Source: Pseudofrankia saprophytica
Lineage (GTDB): Bacteria > Actinomycetota > Actinomycetes > Frankiales > Frankiaceae
Assembly (NCBI RefSeq): GCF_000235425.2
Contig: NZ_KI912266.1
Location: 7,893,130-7,957,129, forward strand
DNA length: 64,000 nucleotides
Direction of reading: 5' to 3'
Shown: piece after piece, positions 51,988-60,279 of the stretch
Layout of the letters: each line of letters starts with the position of its first letter
Numbering within the stretch: position 1 is the stretch's first letter
Notes under the pieces: generated by a model
The model's database searches: none
What the model was told of the DNA's origin: nothing
The model's input: the letters and a program-made list of their open reading frames with translations, nothing else
Translations under genes and position numbers: made by a program

Positions 51988-53085
51988 ATGCGGTCGAGGA
52001 CCGCGGGCACGGCGGCGCTGGCGCTCGTGGACGGCGCGACGCCGCTGCGGGCGGAGCCGGTGCTGTTCGACGAGATGCTGGCAGGTTTCCGCCGCCAGCA
52101 GGTCAGCCGCCGGCTGAGCTCGTCGCTGATCGACGGCCGGGAACGGGTGGTGCGCCGTTTCCAGGCGGCCAGCGGCAGCTGGCCGTGGACGTGGACGCCG
52201 GCGCAGCTGGAGGGCTGGGTCGCCGCCGGTGGCTGGGCGCACTCGACGGTGCGCAACTACCAGGGCGCGGTCGGAATGTTCTGTGACTACGCGTGCGACC
52301 CGCGGTATGGCTGGGTCGCCGAGTGCGAGCAGCGGGTCGGCCTGGCGCCGAGCCGGATCTGCCACGACGAGAACATGGCGACGCACGTCGCCGACCACGA
52401 GGGCCGCCCGGAGCGGCGGCCGCTGACGCGCGCCGAGCTGCAGGCGTTCTTCGACGCGGCCGACGACTGGGTCGAGCAGTTGGCGGGCAGCCGGCGCAAG
52501 GGCTGGCTGCAGGCGTTCCGCGACGCGGCGATGTTCAAGGTGATCTACGGCTGGGGGCTGCGCCGGGCGGAGGCGGTCCATCTTGACCTCGCCGACTTCT
52601 CGACGAACCCGGCCGCGCGGCAGCTGGGCTCGCTGGGTGTCTGCCATGTCCGGTTCGGCAAGGCGATGCGGGGCGGTCCGCCGCGGCGCCGCGCGGTCGC
52701 GACGGTGTTCCCGTGGGCGGCCGGGGTGCTCGAGGAGTACCTGACGGTGGTCCGCCCCCAGTTCCCGGGGTCGGCCGGCCCAGCGGTCTGGCTGACCGAG
52801 CGCGGGAACCGGATCTCGACCCGGTCGGTGGACGACCGGTTCGCCCGGTGGCGGGCCGCGGCGGGGCTTCCCGCCGATCTGTCCGTGCACTGTCTGAGGC
52901 ATTCGTACGTTTCGCACCTGATCGAGGATGGGGTCGATCCGTTGTTCGTCCAGCAGCAGGTCGGCCATTCGTGGGCCTCGACGACCGCGACCTACACCAC
53001 CGTCGGTGCGGACGCGAAGAACCGGATGCTTACCGCGGCGCTCGCGGCGGTCCTGCACGCCGTGGCCGGGACGGAGGACCGGTGA
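51988..53085 (+). CDS. Tyrosine recombinase (element gene 1)
   Basis: 365 residues. The N-terminal SAM-like domain (LIDGRERVVRRFQAASGSWPWTW) precedes a catalytic domain with all expected residues: box I YGWGLRRAEAVHLDLAD (Arg), box II HCLRHSYVSHLIEDG (His, Arg), VGHSWASTTATYTTVG (His and the nucleophile Tyr). Similar in length to TnpA of Tn554. Presumably catalyses movement of the 3.9-kb element. Its stop overlaps the next gene (GTGA). Confidence 0.88.
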   Translation: MRSRTAGTAALALVDGATPLRAEPVLFDEMLAGFRRQQVSRRLSSSLIDGRERVVRRFQAASGSWPWTWTPAQLEGWVAAGGWAHSTVRNYQGAVGMFCDYACDPRYGWVAECEQRVGLAPSRICHDENMATHVADHEGRPERRPLTRAELQAFFDAADDWVEQLAGSRRKGWLQAFRDAAMFKVIYGWGLRRAEAVHLDLADFSTNPAARQLGSLGVCHVRFGKAMRGGPPRRRAVATVFPWAAGVLEEYLTVVRPQFPGSAGPAVWLTERGNRISTRSVDDRFARWRAAAGLPADLSVHCLRHSYVSHLIEDGVDPLFVQQQVGHSWASTTATYTTVGADAKNRMLTAALAAVLHAVAGTEDR

Positions 53086-53492
53086 GCGCGCAGGTCGGCT
53101 ACTACTGGCATCTGCGGAAGCTGATGGCCGAGCGTGGGCTGTTCGCGACGACGGCGCTGGTCCCGCTGCTCGCCGAGCGGGGTGTCCGGCTTTCGCGCGA
53201 GCAGGTCTACCGGCTGGTGACCGGCGTCCCGGAGCGGCTGTCGCTGGTGACGCTCGCCGCGCTCTGCGACATCCTCGGCTGCGCGCCCACAGACCTCGTC
53301 GAGCCCTACCGGGGCCGGCCCCGGCGCGCCGCCGACCCCGGTGCGTCCGCGGCACTGGCGGACACGGCACCGTCGGACACGACGGCACCGGCCACGACGG
53401 CGCCGCGGGCGGTGTCCTCGCCGGTCGTGATGCCGTTGCGGCCCCGGCGCGCCGAGATCACCGCCGTCCCCGGCCCGGGGACCGGGTCATGA
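53082..53492 (+). CDS. Small HTH protein (element gene 2)
   Basis: 136 residues. The N-terminal 70 form an XRE-like helix-turn-helix (YYWHLRKLMAERGLFATTALVPLLAERGVRLSREQVYRLVTG and LVTLAALCDILGCAPTDLVEPY), followed by an Ala/Thr/Pro-rich tail. Coupled to both neighbours (GTGA before, ATGA after). May regulate the element or act as a recombination accessory like TnpC of Tn554, though not homologous by eye. Confidence 0.8.
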   Translation: MSAQVGYYWHLRKLMAERGLFATTALVPLLAERGVRLSREQVYRLVTGVPERLSLVTLAALCDILGCAPTDLVEPYRGRPRRAADPGASAALADTAPSDTTAPATTAPRAVSSPVVMPLRPRRAEITAVPGPGTGS

Positions 53493-55567
53493 CCGGCCCC
53501 TGGGCGTCTCGGCTCGAGAAGGTGGCGGCCCGCCGGGTGGCGGTGACCGCGGCGGTGGCGGCCGCCGACCCGGCCCTACCGGCCGACGTGATCGCCGCGG
53601 CGGTGGGCGCGGTCAGCGGCGCGAGCCTGCGGCACCTGGCCGACGCGCTGGCCACGGACCCGGCCGCGCTGAGCGTCGGCGCGCCACCGGCGGTCGGACG
53701 GCTCGTCGAGACGCTGATCGCGGTCGGTGGCGCGCTGCCGGTGCCGACATGCGCGCGCTGCGGCGCGACCGGCCGTCCGCTGACCCGCCAGGGCGACGGG
53801 CAGGGGCTGTGCTCGCGCTGCCACAACCGGGCCCGGGCAACCGCCTGCGTGCGCTGCGGGATCGTCAAACCGGTAGCCGGCCGCGACCCGCAGGGCCAGC
53901 CGGTCTGCGCGCGCTGCGCGGACCGGGTCCAACGCCGCTGCGGTGTGTGCGGCACGGTGCGCCGGATCGCGCGGCGCGCGCACGACGGCCAGCCCGACAT
54001 CTGCGTGAACTGCTTCACGCTCCCGGAGGCGGTCTGCTCGGTCTGCGGGCGGCGGCGGCCCTGCGCGTTCGCCAGCAGCGACGCCCCGCTCTGTCAGAGG
54101 TGCACGCCACGGCGCGCGCTGCCGTGCGCCCGCTGCGGCGCCACCCGGCCACCGGCCGTCCGCTGGCCCGAGGGGCCGGTCTGCGACCCGTGCTACACGG
54201 CGGCGCTGCGCCACCGCGGCACCTGCGCGTCCTGCGGCCAGACCCGCCGCCTCGTCCATCCCCCCGGCGTCGACGCCACGACCTGCGCCGACTGCACCGG
54301 TCTGCCGGTCACCCACCGCTGCGTCGACTGCGGCCTCGAGGACAAGCTCTTCGACGCCGGCCGCTGCGCGACCTGCTCCCTGCGACGCCGCACGACCGTG
54401 CTGCTCGCCGCCGACGACGGGCAGGTCCCGGCCCACCTCGCCGCCGTGGCCGAGGCGATCTGCGCGACCCCGAACCCCTACACCGCGTTGAACTGGCTGC
54501 GCACCGGCGCGGCCAGCGCGCTGCTCGCCGACCTGGCCGCCGGCCGGCTGCCAACCAGCCACGAGGCGCTCGACGCCCATCCCCGCCGCGGCGCAGCCGA
54601 CTACCTGCGCACCCTGCTGGTCGCCCACCAGCTACTCCCGGCACGCGACGAGGCACTCGCCCGCGCCGAACAGCGCCTGGCCCGCCGGCTCGCAGACGTC
54701 GAACCACCCGAACACCGACGTGTCGCAACCGCCTACGCCACCTGGCGGGTCCTGCGCCGCCTGCGCCGCCGCGCGGAACACTCCCGCGGCCCCCGGACGG
54801 TGACCGCCCGCGCCACGCAACTCGTCCACGTCACGATCGCGTTCCTCGCCTGGCTGCACGACCACGGCACCACCCTGGCCGAGCTCGACCAGCACACCGT
54901 CGACCTCTGGCTGACCAGCGGCGCCCCGTCCGCCCACGACGTCGGCGACTTCCTCGCCTGGACCGCCGGGCGCGGCCACACCCGAGCGCTGACGGTCCCC
55001 GCCCGCCCCCGACCAACCGGCCCGGCCACCAGCGAGGACGAGCGGACCGCGCTGCTCGCCCGGCTCCTGCACGACGACACCGTCGAACTGACCGACCGAG
55101 TCGCCGGTGCACTGCTGCTCCTCTACGGCCAACAACTCTCCCGCATCGCCGCGCTCACGACCAGCCAGGTCCACCAGTCGGGCGACACCGTGCACCTGCA
55201 GATCGGCACCGAACGCATCCACCTGCCCAAGCCGCTCGCCAGCCTGGTCCCGCGGCTACGCGACGAAGGCCGTCCCCACGTCGGCGTCGGCTCACCCGCC
55301 ACGACCGGCTGGCTGTTCCCAGGCCTGCTCCCCGGACAACCGATCACCCCCGCCCGGCTCGGGGAGCGTCTGCGCAAGCTCGGGGTCTCCGCGGTCGCCG
55401 GTCGCCGCGCCGCGATAACCCAGCTCGCCGCCGAACTCCCCACCGCCGTCCTGGCCGACATGCTCTCGATGCACCCGACCACCGCCGCCCGCTGGACCGC
55501 TCAGGCTGGGGGCACCTGGCACCACTACGCCGCTGAACTCGTCCGTGACCGTGACTACCAGCCCTGA
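53489..55567 (+). CDS. Zinc-knuckle recombinase-like protein (element gene 3)
   Basis: 692 residues. From about 85 to 300 there are many Cys pairs (CARCGATGRPLT, CSRCHNRARATACVRCG, CGVCGTVRR, CVNCF, CSVCGRRRPC, CARCGATRPP, CASCGQTRRL, CADCTG, CVDCGLEDK), probably a string of zinc ribbons. The C-terminal 260 residues resemble a tyrosine recombinase: a core-binding region (TIAFLAWLHDHGTTLAELDQHTVDLWL) and a catalytic-type fold (LLLLYGQQLSRIAALTTSQV). The usual HxxR box and Tyr are not obvious (AGRRAAITQLAAELPTAVLADMLSMHPTTAARWT), so catalysis may be degenerate. Likely a DNA-binding partner of gene 1. Confidence 0.75.
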   Translation: MTGPWASRLEKVAARRVAVTAAVAAADPALPADVIAAAVGAVSGASLRHLADALATDPAALSVGAPPAVGRLVETLIAVGGALPVPTCARCGATGRPLTRQGDGQGLCSRCHNRARATACVRCGIVKPVAGRDPQGQPVCARCADRVQRRCGVCGTVRRIARRAHDGQPDICVNCFTLPEAVCSVCGRRRPCAFASSDAPLCQRCTPRRALPCARCGATRPPAVRWPEGPVCDPCYTAALRHRGTCASCGQTRRLVHPPGVDATTCADCTGLPVTHRCVDCGLEDKLFDAGRCATCSLRRRTTVLLAADDGQVPAHLAAVAEAICATPNPYTALNWLRTGAASALLADLAAGRLPTSHEALDAHPRRGAADYLRTLLVAHQLLPARDEALARAEQRLARRLADVEPPEHRRVATAYATWRVLRRLRRRAEHSRGPRTVTARATQLVHVTIAFLAWLHDHGTTLAELDQHTVDLWLTSGAPSAHDVGDFLAWTAGRGHTRALTVPARPRPTGPATSEDERTALLARLLHDDTVELTDRVAGALLLLYGQQLSRIAALTTSQVHQSGDTVHLQIGTERIHLPKPLASLVPRLRDEGRPHVGVGSPATTGWLFPGLLPGQPITPARLGERLRKLGVSAVAGRRAAITQLAAELPTAVLADMLSMHPTTAARWTAQAGGTWHHYAAELVRDRDYQP

Positions 55568-55626
55568 CGAATAGCTACCAGTCGATCTTCTCCCATGGCG
55601 CTACTCAACACCCCTGGAACATTGCT

Positions 55627-55843
55627 GCCTACCGGTTTCACCGAAGGCGTCCCGGCCCGCACCGTGATGGAGCTGCTCGGCCACTCGACGATCCAGCTCA
55701 CCATGAACACCTACACCCACGTCATGCCCGAGACCCAGCGGGACGCGGTCGCCAAGCTTGACCGGTGGTTCGACGGCCACCAGGACCAGGGCGACGAGCA
55801 CGACCAAGACGACACGGATCAGACCGACGACGAGACGGCGTGA
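55627..55843 (+). pseudogene. int: AICE tyrosine integrase, 3' part (split)
   Basis: Continues the integrase broken at 51,757: GVPARTVMELLGHSTIQLTMNTYTHVMPETQRDAVAKLDRWFDG carries the late His (GHS) and the nucleophile Tyr (TYTHV), followed by an acidic tail. A short open frame could begin at ATG 55,595 but would lack all other catalytic residues. It lies 137 bases from the att/tRNA, the normal position for an AICE int 3' end. Confidence 0.85.
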
Positions 55844-55979
55844 CCAACCTCGCGCACGACCACGGCGCCCTGGGCCACCTCGCCCGGGGCGTCGTTCGTC
55901 TCCCGGAACCCCTGGGGTACAGACTTGGGTACAGAACGCAAAAACAGGCGGTGACTTTGCGTCATACCGCCTGCTTGCT

Positions 55980-56026
55980 ACGGGTGCGCCGCCAGGGACT
56001 TGAACCCCGAACCCGCGGATTAAGAG
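55980..56026. repeat. attR: att site (right), inside tRNA-Lys
   Basis: 47 bases identical to 27,256-27,302. They run from 5 bases outside the tRNA 3' end through the anticodon loop. Here the tRNA gene is complete. Confidence 0.92.
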
Positions 56027-56057
56027 TCCGCTGCTCTGCCAATTGAGCTAGCGGCGC
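55985..56057 (-). tRNA. tRNA-Lys (CTT)
   Basis: 73 bases on the minus strand. Acceptor stem GCGCCGC pairs with GCGGCGC plus discriminator A. The D-loop has AGCTCAATTGGCAGAGC, the anticodon loop CTCTTAA gives anticodon CTT, and the T-arm has GGTTCAAGTCC. CCA is not encoded. It serves as the integration target of the AICE, which recreates its 3' half. Confidence 0.95.
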
Positions 56058-56286
56058 ATGTTCCTCGGTCTTGCTTCTTGGTGCGATGTTGCCGTCAGGC
56101 ACGTTTCCGTGTCGACGTGGACGACTGTACCAGCTCCCGGGGCGGGTGGGTGGGCCGGGACACCCGTCCCCTGCGCCAGTCCCGCCTCCTCGCGGCAGCG
56201 CCCACGCTCGATCAGGACGACTGGCGTGGTGGCGTCCAGCGTGGCGGCGGCAGGACGCAGGAGCGATCGAGGCGGACAGCCGAGGC

Positions 56287-56329
56287 GTCAGCATATATTG
56301 ACGGCCTCTTCCCGTCAGCATATGTTGAC
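56287..56329. promoter_or_regulatory. Two tandem 16-bp palindromic operators
   Basis: GTCAGCATATATTGAC (56,287-56,302) and GTCAGCATATGTTGAC (56,314-56,329), one base different, 27 bases apart. The second ends 4 bases before the HTH gene start, leaving no room for a normal ribosome-binding site outside it; the AT-rich core stands out in this GC-rich region. Confidence 0.7.
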
Positions 56330-56332
56330 GAC

Positions 56333-56596
56333 ATGTCGATCGTCGATCCGGGCACCGAGCTCGACGCCGGTCTCGGTGATGCCACGAAGACGGCCGATCC
56401 CGATCTGGGGCTGCGGGCCGTGGCCCGGCTGCGCCGGCTCGTGGAGCAGTTGGAGGCCGAGCAGGTCGCCGCGGCCCGGCGGGCGGGCTGGTCCTGGCGG
56501 GAGATCGCTACCCGGCTCGGCGTCACGAAACAGACCGTGCACCGCAAGTACCACCGGGCTGTCGAGACCTCCGTCGAGACCGCTGGAGACCTCTGA
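56333..56596 (+). CDS. Small helix-turn-helix protein
   Basis: 87 residues. After an acidic N-terminus, LRAVARLRRLVEQLEAEQVAAARRAGWSWREIATRLGVTKQTVHRKYHRAV is a coiled helix plus a clear sigma-region-4/MerR-like HTH. ATG 56,333 is chosen. It lies directly behind two tandem palindromes, which suggests autoregulation, and 32 bases before a Clp N-domain gene, a common partnership in actinobacteria. Function is otherwise unknown. Confidence 0.8.
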   Translation: MSIVDPGTELDAGLGDATKTADPDLGLRAVARLRRLVEQLEAEQVAAARRAGWSWREIATRLGVTKQTVHRKYHRAVETSVETAGDL

Positions 56597-56628
56597 CGAG
56601 GGCCGCTGACGAGAGCTGAGGAGGGCGC

Positions 56629-57360
56629 ATGTTCGACGGTGACCACCCGGATCTGGGTCGATCGGTAGGCCGGGCACAGGCACTGGCCCGCGGCCTTGGG
56701 CATGATCGCGTCGGAAGCGAACACCTCCTGGTGGCGCTCGCGACGGGCGACGGCCGCGACAGCGACGGCAGTCACGGCACCGTCGCGGCAGCACTGGGCA
56801 GGCATGGAGCGACGGCGGCCGCGGTATGGGAGGCACTCCTCGCGGCCGCACCCGGTGGTGCCGGAATGGCCGCCGACCGAGACACCCTGGCTGTTCTCGG
56901 CGTGGACGTCGACCGGCTTCTTCGTTTCGCCGGCGCGCGGTCGCTGGATCGACCACCCCGGCGCGAACCGCTGCTCCCCCTGGGAGCCGCCGCGGCGAGG
57001 CGGCGATGCGCCCAGCTGAGTCCACCGCTGGGCCTGGACGCACAGGCGGCCTATGAGGCGTCGCTTCGCCTGGCGCTTGCCCGCCGTGAACGCGCGCACC
57101 GACCCGAGCACCTTGCCCTCGCGCTCGGCGTCCTCGACCCGGGCGTCGCCTGGGTGCTCGACCGCGCGGGCGTGGACAGGCACGCCCTTGTCACCGATCT
57201 GGCGGCCAGCTTCCCGCCGCCGCGCCGCAACCCGGTGCTGCGCTCGGAACGCCGGCTCGGGCGCCAATCTCGCTGCCGTGACCTCATCCGGAGATATGAG
57301 CGCACCACGGGACGCACCGCCACGGCCGGCGACGCCCTCGCCGTGCTCGTCGCTGGCTAA
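56629..57360 (+). CDS. Clp N-terminal domain protein
   Basis: 243 residues with two Clp-repeat pairs: RSVGRAQALARGLGHDRVGSEHLLVAL near the N-terminus and AAYEASLRLALARRERAHRPEHLALALGVLDPG in the second half. It lacks the AAA ATPase modules of ClpA/ClpC, so it resembles ClpS/ClpC-N adaptor-type proteins that bind substrates or antibacterial peptides. Probably co-transcribed with the HTH gene. ATG start with GGAGGGC upstream. Confidence 0.8.
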   Translation: MFDGDHPDLGRSVGRAQALARGLGHDRVGSEHLLVALATGDGRDSDGSHGTVAAALGRHGATAAAVWEALLAAAPGGAGMAADRDTLAVLGVDVDRLLRFAGARSLDRPPRREPLLPLGAAAARRRCAQLSPPLGLDAQAAYEASLRLALARRERAHRPEHLALALGVLDPGVAWVLDRAGVDRHALVTDLAASFPPPRRNPVLRSERRLGRQSRCRDLIRRYERTTGRTATAGDALAVLVAG

Positions 57361-57481
57361 CCGTCGCCACGGAACGGCGGTTCACGCGCGGCGGACGTGG
57401 CCTCGGCGTGTACCCGCGGAGAATGGTGGGGCATGACCGACGACCGCGCGGAACCCGAGCGCGAGGAACCCAGGGAGGACG

Positions 57482-58894
57482 ATGAGCCGGCACCGCTTCC
57501 TTGACCACCCCGGGCCGATCCCGTTGGCGCACCGGGGCGGGGCTGGGCCGTGGCCGGAGAACTCCTGGCCGGCGTTCGAGAACGCCGTAGCGCTCGGGTA
57601 CCGCTACCTGGAGACCGACGTCCGGGTGACCCGCGACGGGACGGCCATGGTCCTGCACGACTCGACCCTGGAGCGGGTGGCGGCCCGGCCGGGCCGGCTC
57701 GCCGACCTGCCCTGGGCCGAGGCCAGCCGGATCCGCCTGCGCCGTCCACCCGCTCCCGCTACCTCCGAGATGCCGTCCTCGTCGCCATCGGCGGCCAGCC
57801 AAGCCGTGTCCCATTCCCCTTTCGGTCCTCCCTCCGACGGCTCGGCGGTGGACAGCCCTCACGCCGGCGACCCGCCTGGCGACCCGGTTGGCAACCCAAC
57901 TGGCAATCCAGGCGCCGCTGTCATCGGTGGCGCCGAGGCCCGTTCCGGGAGCAGCTGGGCAGGCTCGGATGAAGACGAAGGGGAGCCGATCCCGCGGCTG
58001 GACGAACTCCTGGACCGTTGGCCAGACATCCGGCTGAACCTGGACGTCAAGGAGCCGGCCGCGCTCGAGCCGACGCTCGCGGCGCTGCGTCGGGCGAATG
58101 CGCTGGACCGGGTCTGTGTCACCTCGTTCGACGACGCGGTCGCCCGCGAGGCGCGCCGGCTGGCCGGGCCGGGGTTGTGCGTCGGGGCGGGGATGTCCGC
58201 GATCGCCATGGCCCGCCTGTGCAGCGTGCTCCCCCCATGGCTGAGCGCCGCCAGAAGAGGCTGGCGGCGACCCGCAGGCGGCGGCCTTCACCTGAACGGC
58301 GACCGTGACCGCGACGGCCACGGCAGCGACCACAACCACAGCCACGGCCACGGTGGCCACGACGGTGGCCATGGTCACGGCCGTGGCGTGGGCCGGGCCG
58401 GATCTCGGGCGAACGGCGTGCTGGACGCCGGGGCAGGCCACGGCACCCCGCCCGGTGATGTGGGCGCGGGTGACCGCACCTGGGCCGCCGCTGGTCACCG
58501 TGGCGACGGCTCAGGCGGCCCCGGGTCAGGGGGTTCCGGGTCAAGGGGTTCCGCGTCGAACGGCTACAGGGTGAACGGCTACAGGGCGGACGGCGACGCG
58601 ACCTCGATACCGGCGCAGGCCTCCGGGGCGGCGAACGGACAGCCGCGGCGACCTCGCGGTCTGATCGGGCGCGACGTCGTGCAGGTGCCGGTGGCGTTCC
58701 GGGCGCTCCCGGTGTGCGACGCGCGGTTCGTGCGTTACATGAACACGCTCGGTCTGCCGGTCCACGTCTGGACGGTCAACGACGAGGCGACGATGTCGAT
58801 GCTGCTCGAGCTCGGCGTCGACGGCATCATCACCGACCGCCCGGAGCTGCTGCGCGACGTTCTGCGCCGCCACAACCTGTGGTCGGCCGCCTGA
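57482..58894 (+). CDS. Glycerophosphodiester phosphodiesterase with large low-complexity inserts
   Basis: 470 residues against about 250-300 for the family. Catalytic features are PLAHRGGAGPWPENSWPAFENA (His, Arg, Glu), YRYLETDVRVTRDGTAMVLHDSTLERV (Glu, Asp, His), RLNLDVKEP (Asp, Lys, Glu) and VHVWTVNDEATMSMLLELGVDGIITDRPELL. Two insertions interrupt the barrel: a Ser/Pro-rich one at about 92-160 and a Gly/His/Asp-rich one at about 258-395 (HNHSHGHGGHDGGHGHG). It hydrolyses glycerophosphodiesters to glycerol-3-phosphate and an alcohol. ATG at 57,482 behind AGGGAGG. Confidence 0.87.
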   Translation: MSRHRFLDHPGPIPLAHRGGAGPWPENSWPAFENAVALGYRYLETDVRVTRDGTAMVLHDSTLERVAARPGRLADLPWAEASRIRLRRPPAPATSEMPSSSPSAASQAVSHSPFGPPSDGSAVDSPHAGDPPGDPVGNPTGNPGAAVIGGAEARSGSSWAGSDEDEGEPIPRLDELLDRWPDIRLNLDVKEPAALEPTLAALRRANALDRVCVTSFDDAVAREARRLAGPGLCVGAGMSAIAMARLCSVLPPWLSAARRGWRRPAGGGLHLNGDRDRDGHGSDHNHSHGHGGHDGGHGHGRGVGRAGSRANGVLDAGAGHGTPPGDVGAGDRTWAAAGHRGDGSGGPGSGGSGSRGSASNGYRVNGYRADGDATSIPAQASGAANGQPRRPRGLIGRDVVQVPVAFRALPVCDARFVRYMNTLGLPVHVWTVNDEATMSMLLELGVDGIITDRPELLRDVLRRHNLWSAA

Positions 58895-59094
58895 CCTGAC
58901 ATCGCGCTGCCAGACCCGCCGACGCCGGCGCACGCCGGGGCAGGCCGGGGCAGGCCGGGGCGCTCGTTCACCGGGCGGCGGCGGCATTCGCCAGCAGGAC
59001 CGCCGTCACCAGTACCGCTGCCAGCAGAACCGCCGTCAGCCCAGCCAGCACCGTCAGCCCAGCCGGGACGTCGTCAGTCAGCCCGACCATCGCG
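58895..59094. other. Gap with short tandem repeats
   Basis: Between convergent genes. GGGGCAGGCC is repeated two and a half times near 58,937-58,962. No gene is supported. Confidence 0.5.
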
Positions 59095-60279
59095 TCAGCC
59101 AGCCGGGCCGCCGTCAGCATCGCCGGCGCTGTCACCATCGCCACCGCCGTGGCCGTGGCCGTGGCCGCCATCGTCGTTCCGCTCGGTGGCGAGGGAGGCC
59201 GCGATGCCGTCGAAGAGCCAGGTCAGGCCGTCGGCGAAACGACGGTCGGCGGCGGCGGTCTCGGCCTCGTGGGCGTGGATCACCGAATCGATCCCGAAGG
59301 CGGCGATGTGCGGGTACTCGCCCGTCTCGACCAGCCGGCGTAGATAGCCCTCGGCCGCCCGGAGCCACGAGACGGGCTGGACGCCACCGCCGGCCGTCCT
59401 CGCGCCGCCGGCCGTCCTCGCGTCGTCAGCCGCGCCGCCGGCGGCGTTGTCGGCCGCCTCGTCGGCTTGGAACTTCCGCAGGCCAGCCAGTTCGCGGACG
59501 ACCTGGCCGATCGTGTACGTATCCACGGCGACCAGGATTGCGATCTTCTGATCCCGGTCGACGTCCAGCCCGGAGAGGGCGGCGAGCGACTGATCGAAAT
59601 GACGCAGCGCGTTCGGGCCGATCACGGCGTGCCTGTGGACCACCGACAGCATCCACGGATGGCGGCGCGCCGCGGCGCGGGTGTGATGAGCAATCATGCG
59701 CATCGCCTCCCGCCAGTCCGCCGGCAGTTCACCGGGAACCACCACCGCCGCGGCCGCCTCGTTGACCATCAGGTCGATCAGGTCCTGTTTGCGGGAGAAA
59801 TGCGAGTACAGGCTCATAGGCCGAGCCCGAAGCGCTCCGGCCACCCGTCGGATGGAGACCGCGTCGATGCCCTCGGCGTCCGCGATCGCCATCGCGGCGG
59901 CGACGATCGCCTCCCTCGTCAGCGCGGACGAGCGTTCGGCGCGCCGAGGGCGCAGCCACAGCGCCTCCAACGCCTCGGGATCGTCACCGGGCGCCAGGTC
60001 CGAACGGTCCGATCCCGGCGGAACCCCCGGCCCACCGGGATAGGCGGGAGTATCCGGGGTCGCCGGCCCGCGGCGGGGACGGCCTGGCCAGCTCAACAGG
60101 CCGAAGGCATCTCCCGCGCCCGCGTGTCGCCCTTCCACCGCGCCCGCGGCCCCGGCGGCACCAGGCTGACCGGCGGGCGTGACGTGCCCAGGCTCGTCGC
60201 CCGAGGCCGGGTCACCGAACGGGGCCGGCCCGGCGGCGGCGACCTTCGGCGCGCGGGGCGTGTCCGCGTGGCCTCGCAT
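59095..60279 (-). CDS. TetR family regulator with long N-terminal extension
   Basis: About 394 residues. A disordered Pro/Gly/Asp-rich N-terminus (about 110 residues) precedes the HTH (LTREAIVAAAMAIADAEGIDAVSIRRVAGALRARPMSLYSHFSRKQDLIDLMV). A TetR C-terminal domain of the kind found in tetracycline-type repressors follows, then a Gly/His tail (GGHGHGHGGGDGDS). ATG 60,279 (MRGHADTPRAP) is preferred; a start at 60,336 is possible. Divergent from an MFS exporter with two tandem palindromes between them, so it probably represses the exporter and itself. Confidence 0.85.
   Translation of the reverse strand: MRGHADTPRAPKVAAAGPAPFGDPASGDEPGHVTPAGQPGAAGAAGAVEGRHAGAGDAFGLLSWPGRPRRGPATPDTPAYPGGPGVPPGSDRSDLAPGDDPEALEALWLRPRRAERSSALTREAIVAAAMAIADAEGIDAVSIRRVAGALRARPMSLYSHFSRKQDLIDLMVNEAAAAVVVPGELPADWREAMRMIAHHTRAAARRHPWMLSVVHRHAVIGPNALRHFDQSLAALSGLDVDRDQKIAILVAVDTYTIGQVVRELAGLRKFQADEAADNAAGGAADDARTAGGARTAGGGVQPVSWLRAAEGYLRRLVETGEYPHIAAFGIDSVIHAHEAETAAADRRFADGLTWLFDGIAASLATERNDDGGHGHGHGGGDGDSAGDADGGPAG

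Larger units (their letters stand above)
51755..55627 (+). mobile_element. Three-gene recombinase element inserted in int
   Basis: About 3.9 kb separating the two halves of the AICE integrase gene. GCAATGTT at 51,762-51,769 and its complement AACATTGC at 55,618-55,625 lie at the edges as short terminal inverted repeats. It holds three plus-strand genes joined by GTGA and ATGA overlaps: tyrosine recombinase, small HTH protein, zinc-knuckle recombinase-like protein. The organisation recalls Tn554-like and recombinase-trio elements. Exact crossover bases cannot be fixed from one copy. Confidence 0.75.
27256..56026 (+). mobile_element. AICE integrated in tRNA-Lys(CTT), with cargo
   Basis: 28.8 kb between two identical 47-bp tRNA-Lys 3' segments. 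The right half is a pSAM2-like backbone: XRE regulators, pra-like activator, small protein, FtsK-type transfer ATPase, HUH replication initiator, xis, int and att, all on the plus strand with overlaps. The left half holds nested insertion sequences and a seven-gene cargo operon. The integrase gene is split by another recombinase-bearing element, so self-excision is probably blocked unless that element leaves. Transfer and rolling-circle replication would otherwise be expected for this class. Confidence 0.85.

Noticed and set aside
57434-57502. Tiny acidic open frame before the GDPD gene
   Set aside because: 23 codons, overlapping the GDPD start, no similarity; more likely part of the leader.
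58968-59171. Small hydrophobic minus-strand protein
   Set aside because: Overlaps the C-terminal codons of the TetR gene and is built of Ala/Val/Thr/Leu repeats arising from the GC-rich tandem sequence; no ribosome-binding site.
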